Assembly (NCBI GenBank): GCA_017428785.1
Contig: JAFRQD010000060.1
Location: forward strand, 1 to 64,000
Length of the DNA stretch: 64,000 nt
Direction of reading: 5' to 3'
DNA from: Bacteroidaceae bacterium
GTDB taxonomy: Bacteria > Bacteroidota > Bacteroidia > Bacteroidales > Bacteroidaceae
The number at the start of each line of letters is the position of its first letter. The stretch's first letter is position 1. Positions 16,742-24,640 of this stretch are shown here, piece by piece. The notes below the pieces were generated by a model that worked only from the letters and a program-made list of their open reading frames with translations, searched no databases and was not told the origin of the DNA. Position numbers and translations under genes: made by a program.

Positions 16742-18694
16742 ATGAGTTATTTACGTTTTGATAAGACGCTGATGACTAATCTGCGGGAGTCTCTCCCGAA
16801 GGAAGTGCTTCGCTCGAACCGCTCGGGAGCTTACAGCTGCACAACTATCGTGGACTGCAACACGCGCAAGTACCACGGACTGCTGGTCGTGCCTGTGCCT
16901 GAGTTGGACGACGAGAACCACGTCCTGCTGTCGAGCCTCGACGCAACTGTCATTCAGCATGGCGCCGAATTCAATCTCGGCCTCCATAAGTACAACGGAG
17001 ACAACTTCAGCCCTCGCGGTCACAAGTACATCCGCGAGTTCGATTCTCTCCAAGTTCCTACGACTGTCTATCGAGTGGGCGGTGTCATCTTGAAGCGCGA
17101 GATGATGTTCCAGCACTTCGAGAACCGCATCATCATCCGCTACACGCTGGTCGATGCGCACTCCGAGACGACGCTTCGCCTGCAGCCCTTCCTGGCCTTC
17201 CGCAGCGTAAGAGAGTTCACACACGAGAATGCTGGCGTAAACCGTCACTACGATATCGTGCAGAACGGCATCTCAACTTGCATGTATCGCGGCTATCCCA
17301 CGCTCTTCATGCAGATAAACAAAGAGAACGAGTTTGTGTTCCGCCCCGACTGGTACAGAGGTTTGGAGTATCCCAAGGAACAGGAGCGCGGCTATGCAAG
17401 CAACGAGGACCTCTATGTGCCTGGCTACTTCCAGTTCAACATCAAGAAGGGCGAAAGCGTGGTCTTTGCCGCAGGACTGGAGGAGATAAACACCGACACG
17501 CTGGCCGAGCTGGCAGACTTCGAGGTAAGCGTCCGCACGCCCCGCGACAACTTCTACAACACGCTTGTCAACAGCGCCCATCAGTTCATCGTCCATCGCG
17601 AGCATGAAGACTATGTGCTGGCCGGCTATCCGTGGTTCAAGTGCAGGGCTCGCGACATGTTCGTCTCTTTGCCAGGCCTCACGCTCCCCAACAACGAGGT
17701 GGAGAAGTTCGAGGCCGTCATGAAGACTGCAGAGAAAGCTATTCGCGAATTCATAGAGAACCCTGAGCAGAAGAAACTGTCTGTCAGCGTGACCGAGATG
17801 GAGCATCCCGATGTCCTGCTCTGGGCAGTATGGTGCATCCAGCAGTACGCAAACATCGTCAGCATGGAGAAGTGCATCGAGAAGTACGGCCACTTGCTTT
17901 GGGACATCATGGAATGGCTCAGGGCTGGCGGGCATCCGAACTTCCATGTGGAAAAGAACGGACTCGTGAGTTGCGAGGGCAGGGACAAAGCCGTCACCTG
18001 GATGAACAGCACAGCAGGCGGTCGACCTATCGTCCCAAGAACGGGTTTCATCGTGGAAATCAATGCTCTTTGGTACAACGCCCTGATGTTTAGTGCCGAA
18101 GTCTGCCGCATCGCGAAGGACAAGAAGTTCATCAAGCAGCTTGAGGCAGCTGCCCAGCTCTGCGAAAAGAACTTCGCCCCGATGTTCTACAACGAATATG
18201 GCTACCTTTGCGACTATTGTGTGGACGGCTATCGAGACTACGATGTGCGCCCGAACATGGTCTTCGCGGTAGCGCTCGACTACTCTCCGCTCGACAGAGC
18301 TCAGCAGAAGAGCGTGCTCGACTATTGCACGAAGGAACTCATCACGCCGAAGGGAATGCGCTCGCTCTCCCCGAAGAGCCACGGCTACAACCCGATGTAT
18401 GTTGGTCCGCAAGTCCAGCGCGACTATGCGTATCATCAGGGCACTGCATGGCCTTGGCTCGCAGCATTCTACATGGAAGCGTGCCTGAAGATTTACAGGA
18501 TGAGCAAACTGAGTTATGTGGACCGTCTGCTTGTGGGCTACGAAGAGGAGCTCTTCTACCACTGCATCGGCACCATACCCGAGCTCTTCGACGGCAATCC
18601 GCCCTTCCACGGACGAGGCGCCATCAGTTTCGCCATGAATGTCTCTGGCATCATGCGCATCGTGAAACTGCTTGATAAATATAATGAGGAATAA
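16742..18694 (+). CDS. Glycogen debranching enzyme (amylo-alpha-1,6-glucosidase)
   Basis: The product is 650 residues: an N-terminal GDE domain (about 15-230; 'RSNRSGAYSCTTIVDCNTRK' and 'YHGLLVVPVPELDDENHVLL') and a GH133-type (alpha/alpha)6 barrel (about 280-645; 'FIVHREHEDYVLAGYPWF', 'RDMFVSLPGLTL' and 'HQGTAWPWLAAFYMEA'). It removes alpha-1,6 branches in glycogen. It begins at ATG after a run of 'AACCATAACC' repeats. It is first of a three-gene glycogen cluster with the GT4 and GH57 genes, an order also known from Bacteroides. Confidence 0.92.
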   Translation: MSYLRFDKTLMTNLRESLPKEVLRSNRSGAYSCTTIVDCNTRKYHGLLVVPVPELDDENHVLLSSLDATVIQHGAEFNLGLHKYNGDNFSPRGHKYIREFDSLQVPTTVYRVGGVILKREMMFQHFENRIIIRYTLVDAHSETTLRLQPFLAFRSVREFTHENAGVNRHYDIVQNGISTCMYRGYPTLFMQINKENEFVFRPDWYRGLEYPKEQERGYASNEDLYVPGYFQFNIKKGESVVFAAGLEEINTDTLAELADFEVSVRTPRDNFYNTLVNSAHQFIVHREHEDYVLAGYPWFKCRARDMFVSLPGLTLPNNEVEKFEAVMKTAEKAIREFIENPEQKKLSVSVTEMEHPDVLLWAVWCIQQYANIVSMEKCIEKYGHLLWDIMEWLRAGGHPNFHVEKNGLVSCEGRDKAVTWMNSTAGGRPIVPRTGFIVEINALWYNALMFSAEVCRIAKDKKFIKQLEAAAQLCEKNFAPMFYNEYGYLCDYCVDGYRDYDVRPNMVFAVALDYSPLDRAQQKSVLDYCTKELITPKGMRSLSPKSHGYNPMYVGPQVQRDYAYHQGTAWPWLAAFYMEACLKIYRMSKLSYVDRLLVGYEEELFYHCIGTIPELFDGNPPFHGRGAISFAMNVSGIMRIVKLLDKYNEE

Positions 18695-18696
18695 AA

Positions 18697-18768
18697 TTAA
18701 GAATTAAAAAAAGAAGAATGAAGAATTAATTCTTAAATCTTAATTCTTATCTCTTAATTAAGAATTAG
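18697..18768. repeat. Palindromic AATTAAGAATT minisatellite
   Basis: Left arm AATTAAGAATTAAAA... and right arm ...TTAATTCTTATCTCTTAATT form an imperfect inverted repeat that fills the whole gap before the GT4 gene. Confidence 0.75.
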
Positions 18769-18770
18769 CA

Positions 18771-20075
18771 ATGAAAGTTCTAATGTTCGGCTGGGAGTTT
18801 CCTCCCAAGATATACGGCGGCCTTGCAGTTGCAAGCTACGGCATCACTAAGGGATTGAGCCTGCAAGGTGACGTTGAGACGACGTTCTGTATGCCTAAGC
18901 CTACAGGACAAGAGGAGAAGTTCCTCAAGATAGTGAACATGAGTCAGGTGCCCATCGTTTGGCGAGATGTGTGGTACGACCACATCAAAGACCGCTTCGT
19001 GGGTCACACGGCAGAGGACTACTACCGCTTCCGCGACCACCTCTATGCCGACTTCAACTACCTGCAAGGGCTCGACGATATGGGTTGCATCGGCTTCGCC
19101 GGCGGCTATCCTGGCAATCTGCATGAAGAAATCAACAACTTCTCCATCATTGCAGGCGTGCTGGCACGAAGCGAGCAGTTCGACCTCATTCACGCCCACG
19201 ACTGGCTCACCTACCCTGCTGGCGTTCATGCCAAGATGGTGAGCGGCAAACCACTCTGCATCCACGTTCACGCAACGGATTTCGACCGCTCTCGTGGCAA
19301 AGTGAATCCTACTGTTTACAGCATCGAGAAGAATGGTATGGACCATGCAGACTGCATCATGTGCGTGAGCGAACTGACGCGGCAGACGGTCATCAACCAA
19401 TATCATCAAGACCCGCGCAAGTGCGTGGCCATGCACAACGCTGTCTATCCGCTCGATGAAGAGATTCGCAACATCGTCCCCAACAAGAAGAAAGGCGAGA
19501 AGGTGGTGACGTATCTCGGCCGCATCACGATGCAGAAAGGTCCGGAGTACTTCCTCGAAGCCGCCAAGAGAGTGCTTGAACGCAGTCGCAACATCCGTTT
19601 CTGCTTTGCAGGAAGCGGCGACATGATGAGTGCGATGATAGAACTGGCTGCCAGCTACGGCATTGCCGACCGCTGCCACTTCCCTGGTTTCCTGCGCGGC
19701 AAGCAAGTCTATGAATGCTACAAGAATAGCGACGTCTTCGTCATGCCATCTGTCAGCGAACCCTTCGGCATCGCTCCCCTCGAAGCCATGCAGTGCGGCT
19801 GTCCCTCCATCATCTCGAAACAGAGCGGATGCGGCGAGATACTGCGCAACGTCATCAAGGTCGACTACTGGGACATCGATGCAATGGCCGACGCCATCTA
19901 CAGCATCTGCCAGAACGATGCGCTGCACGACTACATGGCAGAAGAGGGCATGAAGGAGGTGGACCAAATCACTTGGGAAAAGGTCGGCCTGCGCATCCGC
20001 GAGTGCTACAACCAGCTCACAAGCCGCGGATGGTTCGACAATGGAGACTACCTCAACGCAGTAAAGAACATCTAA
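18771..20075 (+). CDS. GT4 glycosyltransferase, glycogen-synthase-like
   Basis: The product is 434 residues, a GT-B fold enzyme. The N-terminal domain begins MKVLMFGWEFPPKIYGGLAV, the glycogen-synthase type donor-site start, with 'DLIHAHDWLTYPAGVHAKM' in the middle. The C-terminal domain has 'YLGRITMQKGPEYFLEAAKR' and the nucleotide-sugar E-x7-E region 'SVSEPFGIAPLEAMQCGCP'. It likely extends alpha-1,4-glucan using ADP- or UDP-glucose. It lies between the debranching enzyme and GH57 amylase, all on one strand. Confidence 0.88.
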   Translation: MKVLMFGWEFPPKIYGGLAVASYGITKGLSLQGDVETTFCMPKPTGQEEKFLKIVNMSQVPIVWRDVWYDHIKDRFVGHTAEDYYRFRDHLYADFNYLQGLDDMGCIGFAGGYPGNLHEEINNFSIIAGVLARSEQFDLIHAHDWLTYPAGVHAKMVSGKPLCIHVHATDFDRSRGKVNPTVYSIEKNGMDHADCIMCVSELTRQTVINQYHQDPRKCVAMHNAVYPLDEEIRNIVPNKKKGEKVVTYLGRITMQKGPEYFLEAAKRVLERSRNIRFCFAGSGDMMSAMIELAASYGIADRCHFPGFLRGKQVYECYKNSDVFVMPSVSEPFGIAPLEAMQCGCPSIISKQSGCGEILRNVIKVDYWDIDAMADAIYSICQNDALHDYMAEEGMKEVDQITWEKVGLRIRECYNQLTSRGWFDNGDYLNAVKNI

Positions 20076-20176
20076 CGACCCTAAAGTCCCCTAATGACCC
20101 TAAAGTCCTTAAAGTCCCTACACATTATATTATATTATTAAGGAAATCGTAAATGGTAAATGATTAAATGGTAAAT
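20076..20176. repeat. CCCTAAAGT and AAATGGT minisatellites before the GH57 gene
   Basis: Two families: CCCTAAAGT/CCTTAAAGT units (20077-20120) and AAATGGTAAATG units (20150-20176). The second runs to within a few bases of the chosen start and supplies several in-register ATGs. Confidence 0.7.
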
Positions 20177-20182
20177 GAAAAG

Positions 20183-21688
20183 ATGAAAACTATTTGCTTA
20201 TACTTCGAGATACACCAGCCGATACATCTCAAGCGCTATCGTTTCTTCGACATTGGCACCGACCACTATTACTATGATGACTACGAGAACGAACGTGTCA
20301 TCAACGAACTTTTTGAGAAGAGCTACAAGCCAGCTCTGCAGACATTGCTCGACATGATTGCCGAGAACGGAAAGGCTTTCAAGGTGGCATTCAGCATCAG
20401 CGGCGTTTCCCTTGAGCTCATCGAACAGTACGCTCCCGAAATGCTCGACCTTCTCGGCAGACTTGCTGCAACGGGTTGTGTGGAGTTTCTTGCCGAGCCT
20501 TACAGCCACGGCCTCTCGTCTCTGGGCAATGTCGACAACTTCATCAGCGAGACGAAACGTCAGGCAAAGAAAATCAAACAGCTCTTCGGACAGAGCCCGA
20601 AGGTCTTCCGCAACAGTTCGCTCATCTACGACGACGAGATTGGTGCGATGGTGGCCGACATGGGCTTCAAGGGCATGATGGTGGAAGGTGCAAAGCACAT
20701 CCTCGGCTGGAAGAGTCCGCACTACATCTATTCATGCGCTCAGGACTCTCGCCTCTCGCTCATCCTTCGCGACTACAAACTCTCTGACGATATCGGACTT
20801 CGCTTCAACGATGCTTCCTGGTCGGAGTACCCGCTAATGGCCGACAAATGGCTCAGCTGGGTTGCAGCCCTTCCCGAAGGAGAGAATGTGGTTGGCATCA
20901 TGATGGAACTTGCTGCTATTGGCTACTATCAGCCGCTCAGCAGTCATATTCTCGACTTCCTCCGTGCACTTCCAAAACTCGCAGGAAAGATGGGCGTTCA
21001 GTTCGCCACACCTTCCGAAGTGCTGGCCAAGAACAAGCCCGTCAGCCCGCTCGAGGTCATCTATCCCGTCTCTTGGAACGACGAGGAGCGCGACACAAGC
21101 AGTATGCTCGGCAACGGCATGCAGCGCGAGGCCTTCAACAAGCTCTACGACGAGAACACCGTGGGACGTATCCTCGCTTGTCGTGACCGCCGCATACAGC
21201 AGGACTGGGACCGCCTCCAGGCAACCGACAACTTCCGCTTCATGACCACAAAGAACAACGGTATGGGCAACTATCGCGGCATATACGACAGCGAGTACGA
21301 TGCCTTCACGAACTATATGAACATCCTGGGCGACTTCCTCAAGCGCGTCAAGGACATGTTCCCCGATTCCGTCGAGAACGACGAACTGAACAGCCTCTAC
21401 ACACAGATTGCCAACATGGGCGAGGAACTCAGCGTAAAGGACAACGAGATAAGCCGTCTGCGAGCCCGCCTCAAGAAGCTGGGCTCCGAGGAGGAGGAAG
21501 CTACAGCCTCTCCTAAATCCTCCCCTAAGGGGAAGGACTTAAAGGCACCCGCAAAGAAAGCTCCTGTCAAGAAGGCTGAACCGAAGAAGAAAGCAGAGCC
21601 AAAGGCCAAGCCTGCTCCCAAGAAAGCGCCTGCCAAGAAAGCAGAGACAAAGAAAGCGAAGGCTTCTCCCAAGCCCAAGGCTAAATGA
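20183..21688 (+). CDS. GH57 alpha-amylase with histone-like basic tail
   Basis: The GH57 domain fills about residues 1-430 ('MKTICLYFEIHQPIHLKRY' and 'FLAEPYSHGLSSL'). I start at the ATG giving MKTICLYFEIHQ because this is the family N-terminus; an ATG 15 bp upstream lies in the minisatellite. GH57 enzymes act on alpha-glucans. The last about 65 residues are Lys/Ala/Pro-rich (PAKKAPVKKAEPKKK pattern), unlike the catalytic domain. Within it, residues SPKSSPKGKDLK come from a CCTCCCCTAAGGGGA palindrome at 21508-21542. The stop overlaps the next start (ATGA). Confidence 0.88.
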   Translation: MKTICLYFEIHQPIHLKRYRFFDIGTDHYYYDDYENERVINELFEKSYKPALQTLLDMIAENGKAFKVAFSISGVSLELIEQYAPEMLDLLGRLAATGCVEFLAEPYSHGLSSLGNVDNFISETKRQAKKIKQLFGQSPKVFRNSSLIYDDEIGAMVADMGFKGMMVEGAKHILGWKSPHYIYSCAQDSRLSLILRDYKLSDDIGLRFNDASWSEYPLMADKWLSWVAALPEGENVVGIMMELAAIGYYQPLSSHILDFLRALPKLAGKMGVQFATPSEVLAKNKPVSPLEVIYPVSWNDEERDTSSMLGNGMQREAFNKLYDENTVGRILACRDRRIQQDWDRLQATDNFRFMTTKNNGMGNYRGIYDSEYDAFTNYMNILGDFLKRVKDMFPDSVENDELNSLYTQIANMGEELSVKDNEISRLRARLKKLGSEEEEATASPKSSPKGKDLKAPAKKAPVKKAEPKKKAEPKAKPAPKKAPAKKAETKKAKASPKPKAK

Positions 21689-22899
21689 GGATTCCCATCC
21701 TAAGCATCAACGGCTCCGATAGCACTGGTCAGTCAGGCATCGGGGCCGATATTCAAACCATAGCCGCCTTAGGTGGCTATGCTGTTACTGCGGTAACGTG
21801 TATCAGCACACATGCAACAGAGATGGGGCAAGGAGCATGGGGCAAGGGGCAAGAGGATACTGACATCCACAGCATTTCTCATGCCCCCTGCCCCTTGCCC
21901 CTCGCCCCTGATATTGTGATGAAACAGGTGGAGGAAAGCATATCCCTCCTCCACCCGAAAGCCATTAAGGTCGGGCTTGTGACGGACAGCGAGACAGTTC
22001 GCATGTTGCGCGACGAGGTGATTGCCTGCCGGCGACTCGTCGTTGCGCCTGGCATCTTTGATGCTGAGGGCAGGCAGATGGTGAGCGATGATGTCATCGA
22101 AGCCATTGCCCGTTACCTCGTTCCCGAAGCCCTGCTTCTGATGCTTCGATGCAGAGACGCCGAGAAGATGCTTGGCATCTCCATCAAGACCGACGACGAC
22201 ATGCTGGAGGCTGCCCGTCTTCTCCACGAAATGGGAGCCGAGTGGGTGCTCCTTCGCGGCGGCCAACATACAAAAGGAAGGCTAACGGCCCTGCTGAGCC
22301 ACAGCCCCCTCCCCGCTCCCCCTTTGGGGGAGTGCCTTAGAGTAGCTAAAAGTCCCCAATCAAGCGGGATTGAGGCACTCCCCCAAAGGGGGAGCGGGGA
22401 GGGGGCTTTCTTCACCTCCTACAACATCGACGGCTGGCAGCGGCATGGTGTGGCGGCAGCTCTCTCGGCAGCCATCACCACAAGGCTCGGCATGGGCGAC
22501 GACGTCCCGACCGCCGTTCGCAATGCCCACGACTTCATCCACTCGCAGGTTGTCTATGCGAAGCCCGACGAGACAGGCGGCCGCGCCATCGATATCTACA
22601 ACGCCTTTGTAAGTCTCGTTGCCGAACATTATCGGACGGCCCACGATGTCGCCTTCTATGCCGACCGACTCTGCATCACGACCCGCTATCTTTCGCAAAT
22701 AACGGACCGAGTCGTTGGCAAGTCACCCAAGCAAATCATCGCCGACTACATCATGAGCGAAGCCAAGACTTACCTTGGCACCACCCGCCTCACAATCCAG
22801 GAGATTGCCGACCGCCTCGGCTTCTCCTCGCAGGCCCTCTTCTGCAAGTTCTTCAAGTCGCAAGAAAACATGTCGCCCAGCGACTACCGCAACAGATGA
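21685..22899 (+). CDS. ThiD/PdxK-like kinase fused to AraC-type HTH domain
   Basis: The product is 404 residues. The N-terminal about 270 form a ribokinase-fold HMP-P/pyridoxine kinase ('INGSDSTGQSGIGADIQTI', 'AIKVGLVTDSE', 'LLRGGQHTKGR'). Residues about 300-404 are an AraC double HTH ('TTRYLSQITDRVVGKSPKQI' and 'LTIQEIADRLGFSSQALFCK'). Known ThiD proteins are about 270 residues and end before this. Two in-frame repeat insertions interrupt the kinase: a GGGGCAA inverted repeat (21825-21910) and a perfect palindromic 105-bp insert (22303-22407). It is translationally coupled to GH57. Either a B1/B6-sensing regulator or a bifunctional kinase is possible; activity is unproven. Confidence 0.8.
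   Translation: MRIPILSINGSDSTGQSGIGADIQTIAALGGYAVTAVTCISTHATEMGQGAWGKGQEDTDIHSISHAPCPLPLAPDIVMKQVEESISLLHPKAIKVGLVTDSETVRMLRDEVIACRRLVVAPGIFDAEGRQMVSDDVIEAIARYLVPEALLLMLRCRDAEKMLGISIKTDDDMLEAARLLHEMGAEWVLLRGGQHTKGRLTALLSHSPLPAPPLGECLRVAKSPQSSGIEALPQRGSGEGAFFTSYNIDGWQRHGVAAALSAAITTRLGMGDDVPTAVRNAHDFIHSQVVYAKPDETGGRAIDIYNAFVSLVAEHYRTAHDVAFYADRLCITTRYLSQITDRVVGKSPKQIIADYIMSEAKTYLGTTRLTIQEIADRLGFSSQALFCKFFKSQENMSPSDYRNR
21825..21910. repeat. GGGGCAA minisatellite as an inverted repeat inside thiD-araC
   Basis: A left arm of GGGGCAAGG-type heptamers (21825-21856) faces a CCCCTTGCCCC right arm (21880-21910) across a 23-bp loop. It adds roughly 16 residues between the family motifs 'VTCISTHAT' and 'DIVMKQVEESI' without breaking the frame. 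Confidence 0.85.
22303..22407. repeat. 105-bp insert with perfect 35-bp inverted arms inside thiD-araC
   Basis: Bases 22303-22337 and 22373-22407 are exact reverse complements (35/35) around a 35-bp loop. Each arm itself contains CTCCCCCTTTGGGGGAG, a second-order palindrome. The total of 105 bp equals 35 codons, so the kinase frame is kept. Related CTCCCC/GGGGAG spacers recur at 10197, 28165, 35305, 50478, 58212 and 60215. Confidence 0.95.
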
Positions 22900-22935
22900 A
22901 GAAAGAAGATGTGTTATAATACACTCAAAGTCTTC

Positions 22936-23013
22936 AACCACGAATTTCACGAATTTCACGAATACTTCAACTGCTGATTGTCAGCTGATTATAAATTCGT
23001 GCAATTCATGGTT
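22936..23013. repeat. CACGAATT inverted repeat, copy 1
   Basis: A left arm ACCACGAATTTCACGAATT faces AAATTCGTGCAATTCATGGTT, with CTGCTGATTGTCAGC in the loop. The same plan recurs at 24518. Confidence 0.85.
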
Positions 23014-23020
23014 AAAAGCC

Positions 23021-23317
23021 ATTGGTGTCCGGTAAAAATATTTCATCATCTCCTGCACCCTCCCAACCATCGGCATTTAGAGCAAGATGTGATTGGCAGG
23101 GGCTTGGAACGCCCCAAAGGGGCAGAAAGATGTCAGCCCAGGGCAGCGCCCTGGGTGTTGAAATGCCGCGGCAAATGACGCTCTGTAAGAGCAAAAGCAC
23201 TAAAACACAAATCTTTTGCCCCTTTAGGGCGCATTCTTCCGTTGCGTCATAAACCCAGGGCGTTGCCCTGGGCTGACATCTTAATGGCCTTTCTGGCCGA
23301 ATTTACCGGACAGCAAT
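23021..23317. mobile_element. MITE-like element with 16-bp terminal inverted repeats
   Basis: Ends ATTGGTGTCCGGTAAA (23021-23036) and TTTACCGGACAGCAAT (23302-23317) match 15/16 as inverted repeats. Inside are two further inverted-repeat pairs: 23127-23156 with 23253-23282 (29/30, containing CCCAGGGC...GCCCTGGG), and CGCCCCAAAGGGGCAGAAAGAT near 23109 with its near-complement at 23211-23231. There is no ORF of note. The 297-bp structure could fold into one large branched hairpin. Solo copies of the end sequence lie at 49353 and 60424. No transposase is nearby. Confidence 0.7.
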
Positions 23318-23370
23318 AGTAAAAAACATAACAGAGAGCATGTCCGTTTATTTTGGTGCACCCTCTTCTT

Positions 23371-24174
23371 TTAGTATATCGGGAGTGTTAGGAGTTGCTG
23401 CTTGAGTACGAGTGCCATGCGACGGTGGCCTTCGTCGTTGGGATGGAGGCGGTCGTCGTTCGCGTCCTTGAAGAACTGGGCATACTCGTCCATCAGAGGA
23501 TACAGGCCGCAGAGGGCAGCCAAGTCAATCACAGGCACAGCCCAAATGTTGCCGGCTTCCTTCACGGATTGGATATAGGCATCAAGGTATTCGCCGCACT
23601 TGTTGGTGAAGTCCTCACGCGGCTGCCAGTTTCTGTCGCCGGCATGGAAGTCCGAACGGTGGATGGGTGTGAGCATCACAATCTGCTTGGTCGGATAGAG
23701 GCGCTTCACGTAATCAAGCGCCTTGTTGATGCGTCCGCGATAGGTTGAGTCGCACATCACAGGGAAGCGATGCCGACGGTCCACCATGTGCTTCGGCTCG
23801 CCAATGCCTGCCATCACACGTTCCGGGCGTTCCGTGAACCACTCGCCGATGGGTACGCCTGCGTTGTAATCGTTGGTGCCGATGAAGATGAGTATGGCAT
23901 CCACCTCATCGCCATGTTCAGCCTTGAGCTTGTCGGCCTGGCGCTGGATGCTGTTCCATTGCCAGCCGCTGACACCATAGACATAGGGCGTGATGGAGAG
24001 CCAGTCCTGAAGGAAATGCCAATACTTGAGTTTCGAACCTTCGTTGTTCGGGTCGGTGATAGAGTCGCCAAAGTAAGCCACACGCTTGCCCTTCCAAGGA
24101 TGTTCCATAACAGCCTGCGCACCTGCGCCGACCGACATCATGGCGACGAGAAGATAAATCAAAAACCGTTTCAT
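23371..24174 (-). CDS. Exported SGNH/GDSL hydrolase
   Basis: The product is 267 residues with a signal peptide (1-19). It has block I 'RVAYFGDSITDPNNEG' (catalytic Ser in GDSIT), block III 'IFIGTNDYNAG' (Asn of the oxyanion hole) and block V 'NDDRLHPNDEGHRRMA' (Asp-x-x-His). SGNH enzymes are esterases or acyl-esterases, in this setting usually of carbohydrate O-acetyl groups. It is a single gene downstream of the BspA-like gene, with its own -7 box. The substrate cannot be read from the sequence. Confidence 0.9.
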   Translation of the reverse strand: MKRFLIYLLVAMMSVGAGAQAVMEHPWKGKRVAYFGDSITDPNNEGSKLKYWHFLQDWLSITPYVYGVSGWQWNSIQRQADKLKAEHGDEVDAILIFIGTNDYNAGVPIGEWFTERPERVMAGIGEPKHMVDRRHRFPVMCDSTYRGRINKALDYVKRLYPTKQIVMLTPIHRSDFHAGDRNWQPREDFTNKCGEYLDAYIQSVKEAGNIWAVPVIDLAALCGLYPLMDEYAQFFKDANDDRLHPNDEGHRRMALVLKQQLLTLPIY

Positions 24175-24202
24175 AGACTTGTATGTGCTTTAATTCCGAC
24201 TG

Positions 24203-24210
24203 CAAAGATA
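24203..24210 (-). promoter_or_regulatory. -7 box (TATCTTTG) for the SGNH hydrolase
   Basis: Minus-strand TATCTTTG begins 36 bp before the ATG; a CTTG at about the -33 position (24237-24234) is a near match. Confidence 0.6.
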
Positions 24211-24368
24211 GCAAATTTATATGAGACAATGTGCAAGAAGACAAGAAAAGTTGAAACAGTTCAGGAGCGAGCTTGCCGAAGTGCCGGCAAAGGAAAACCC
24301 GGACGATTGAATAGTCCGCACCACACCCCTCCTCTCCCCTCCTCATTTTCAACGAATTGGAGGGAGCC

Positions 24369-24456
24369 AAAACGCCGCACGCGGAAATGGTCATCGCCGC
24401 ACGCGGGGATTGCCAACGCCGCACGCGGAATTTGCCATCGCCGCACGCGGCGTTTT
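24369..24456. repeat. 22-bp-period array, site F, with inverted ends
   Basis: Four units CGCCGCACGCGG plus ten bases. Like site E it begins AAAACGCCGC and ends GCGGCGTTTT. It lies about 185 bp beyond the BspA-like gene's stop. The rest of this 466-bp gap holds the palindrome at 24518 and the SGNH promoter. Confidence 0.9.
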
Positions 24457-24517
24457 ACAGCCCCTTAAGCCGCGTTTCTTTATTCCTTTTTTCTCACAAA
24501 AAACAACCAACAGCTTT

Positions 24518-24605
24518 GACCACAAATTGCACGGATTCCACGGATTTAAGCCCTGCTGATAATCAGCACTTCAGACAATCCGTAAAACCCGTGCAATCCG
24601 TGGTC
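24518..24605. repeat. CACGGATT inverted repeat, copy 2
   Basis: GACCACAAATTGCACGGATT faces AATCCGTGGTC (with GTGCAATCC between); the loop holds TGCTGATAATCAGCA, itself palindromic. The plan matches the copy at 22936 with G/A changes in both arms, as if arms co-vary. Confidence 0.85.
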
Positions 24606-24640
24606 GTCATTTATGACACAGTCCTCTCGCCCGTGATCTC

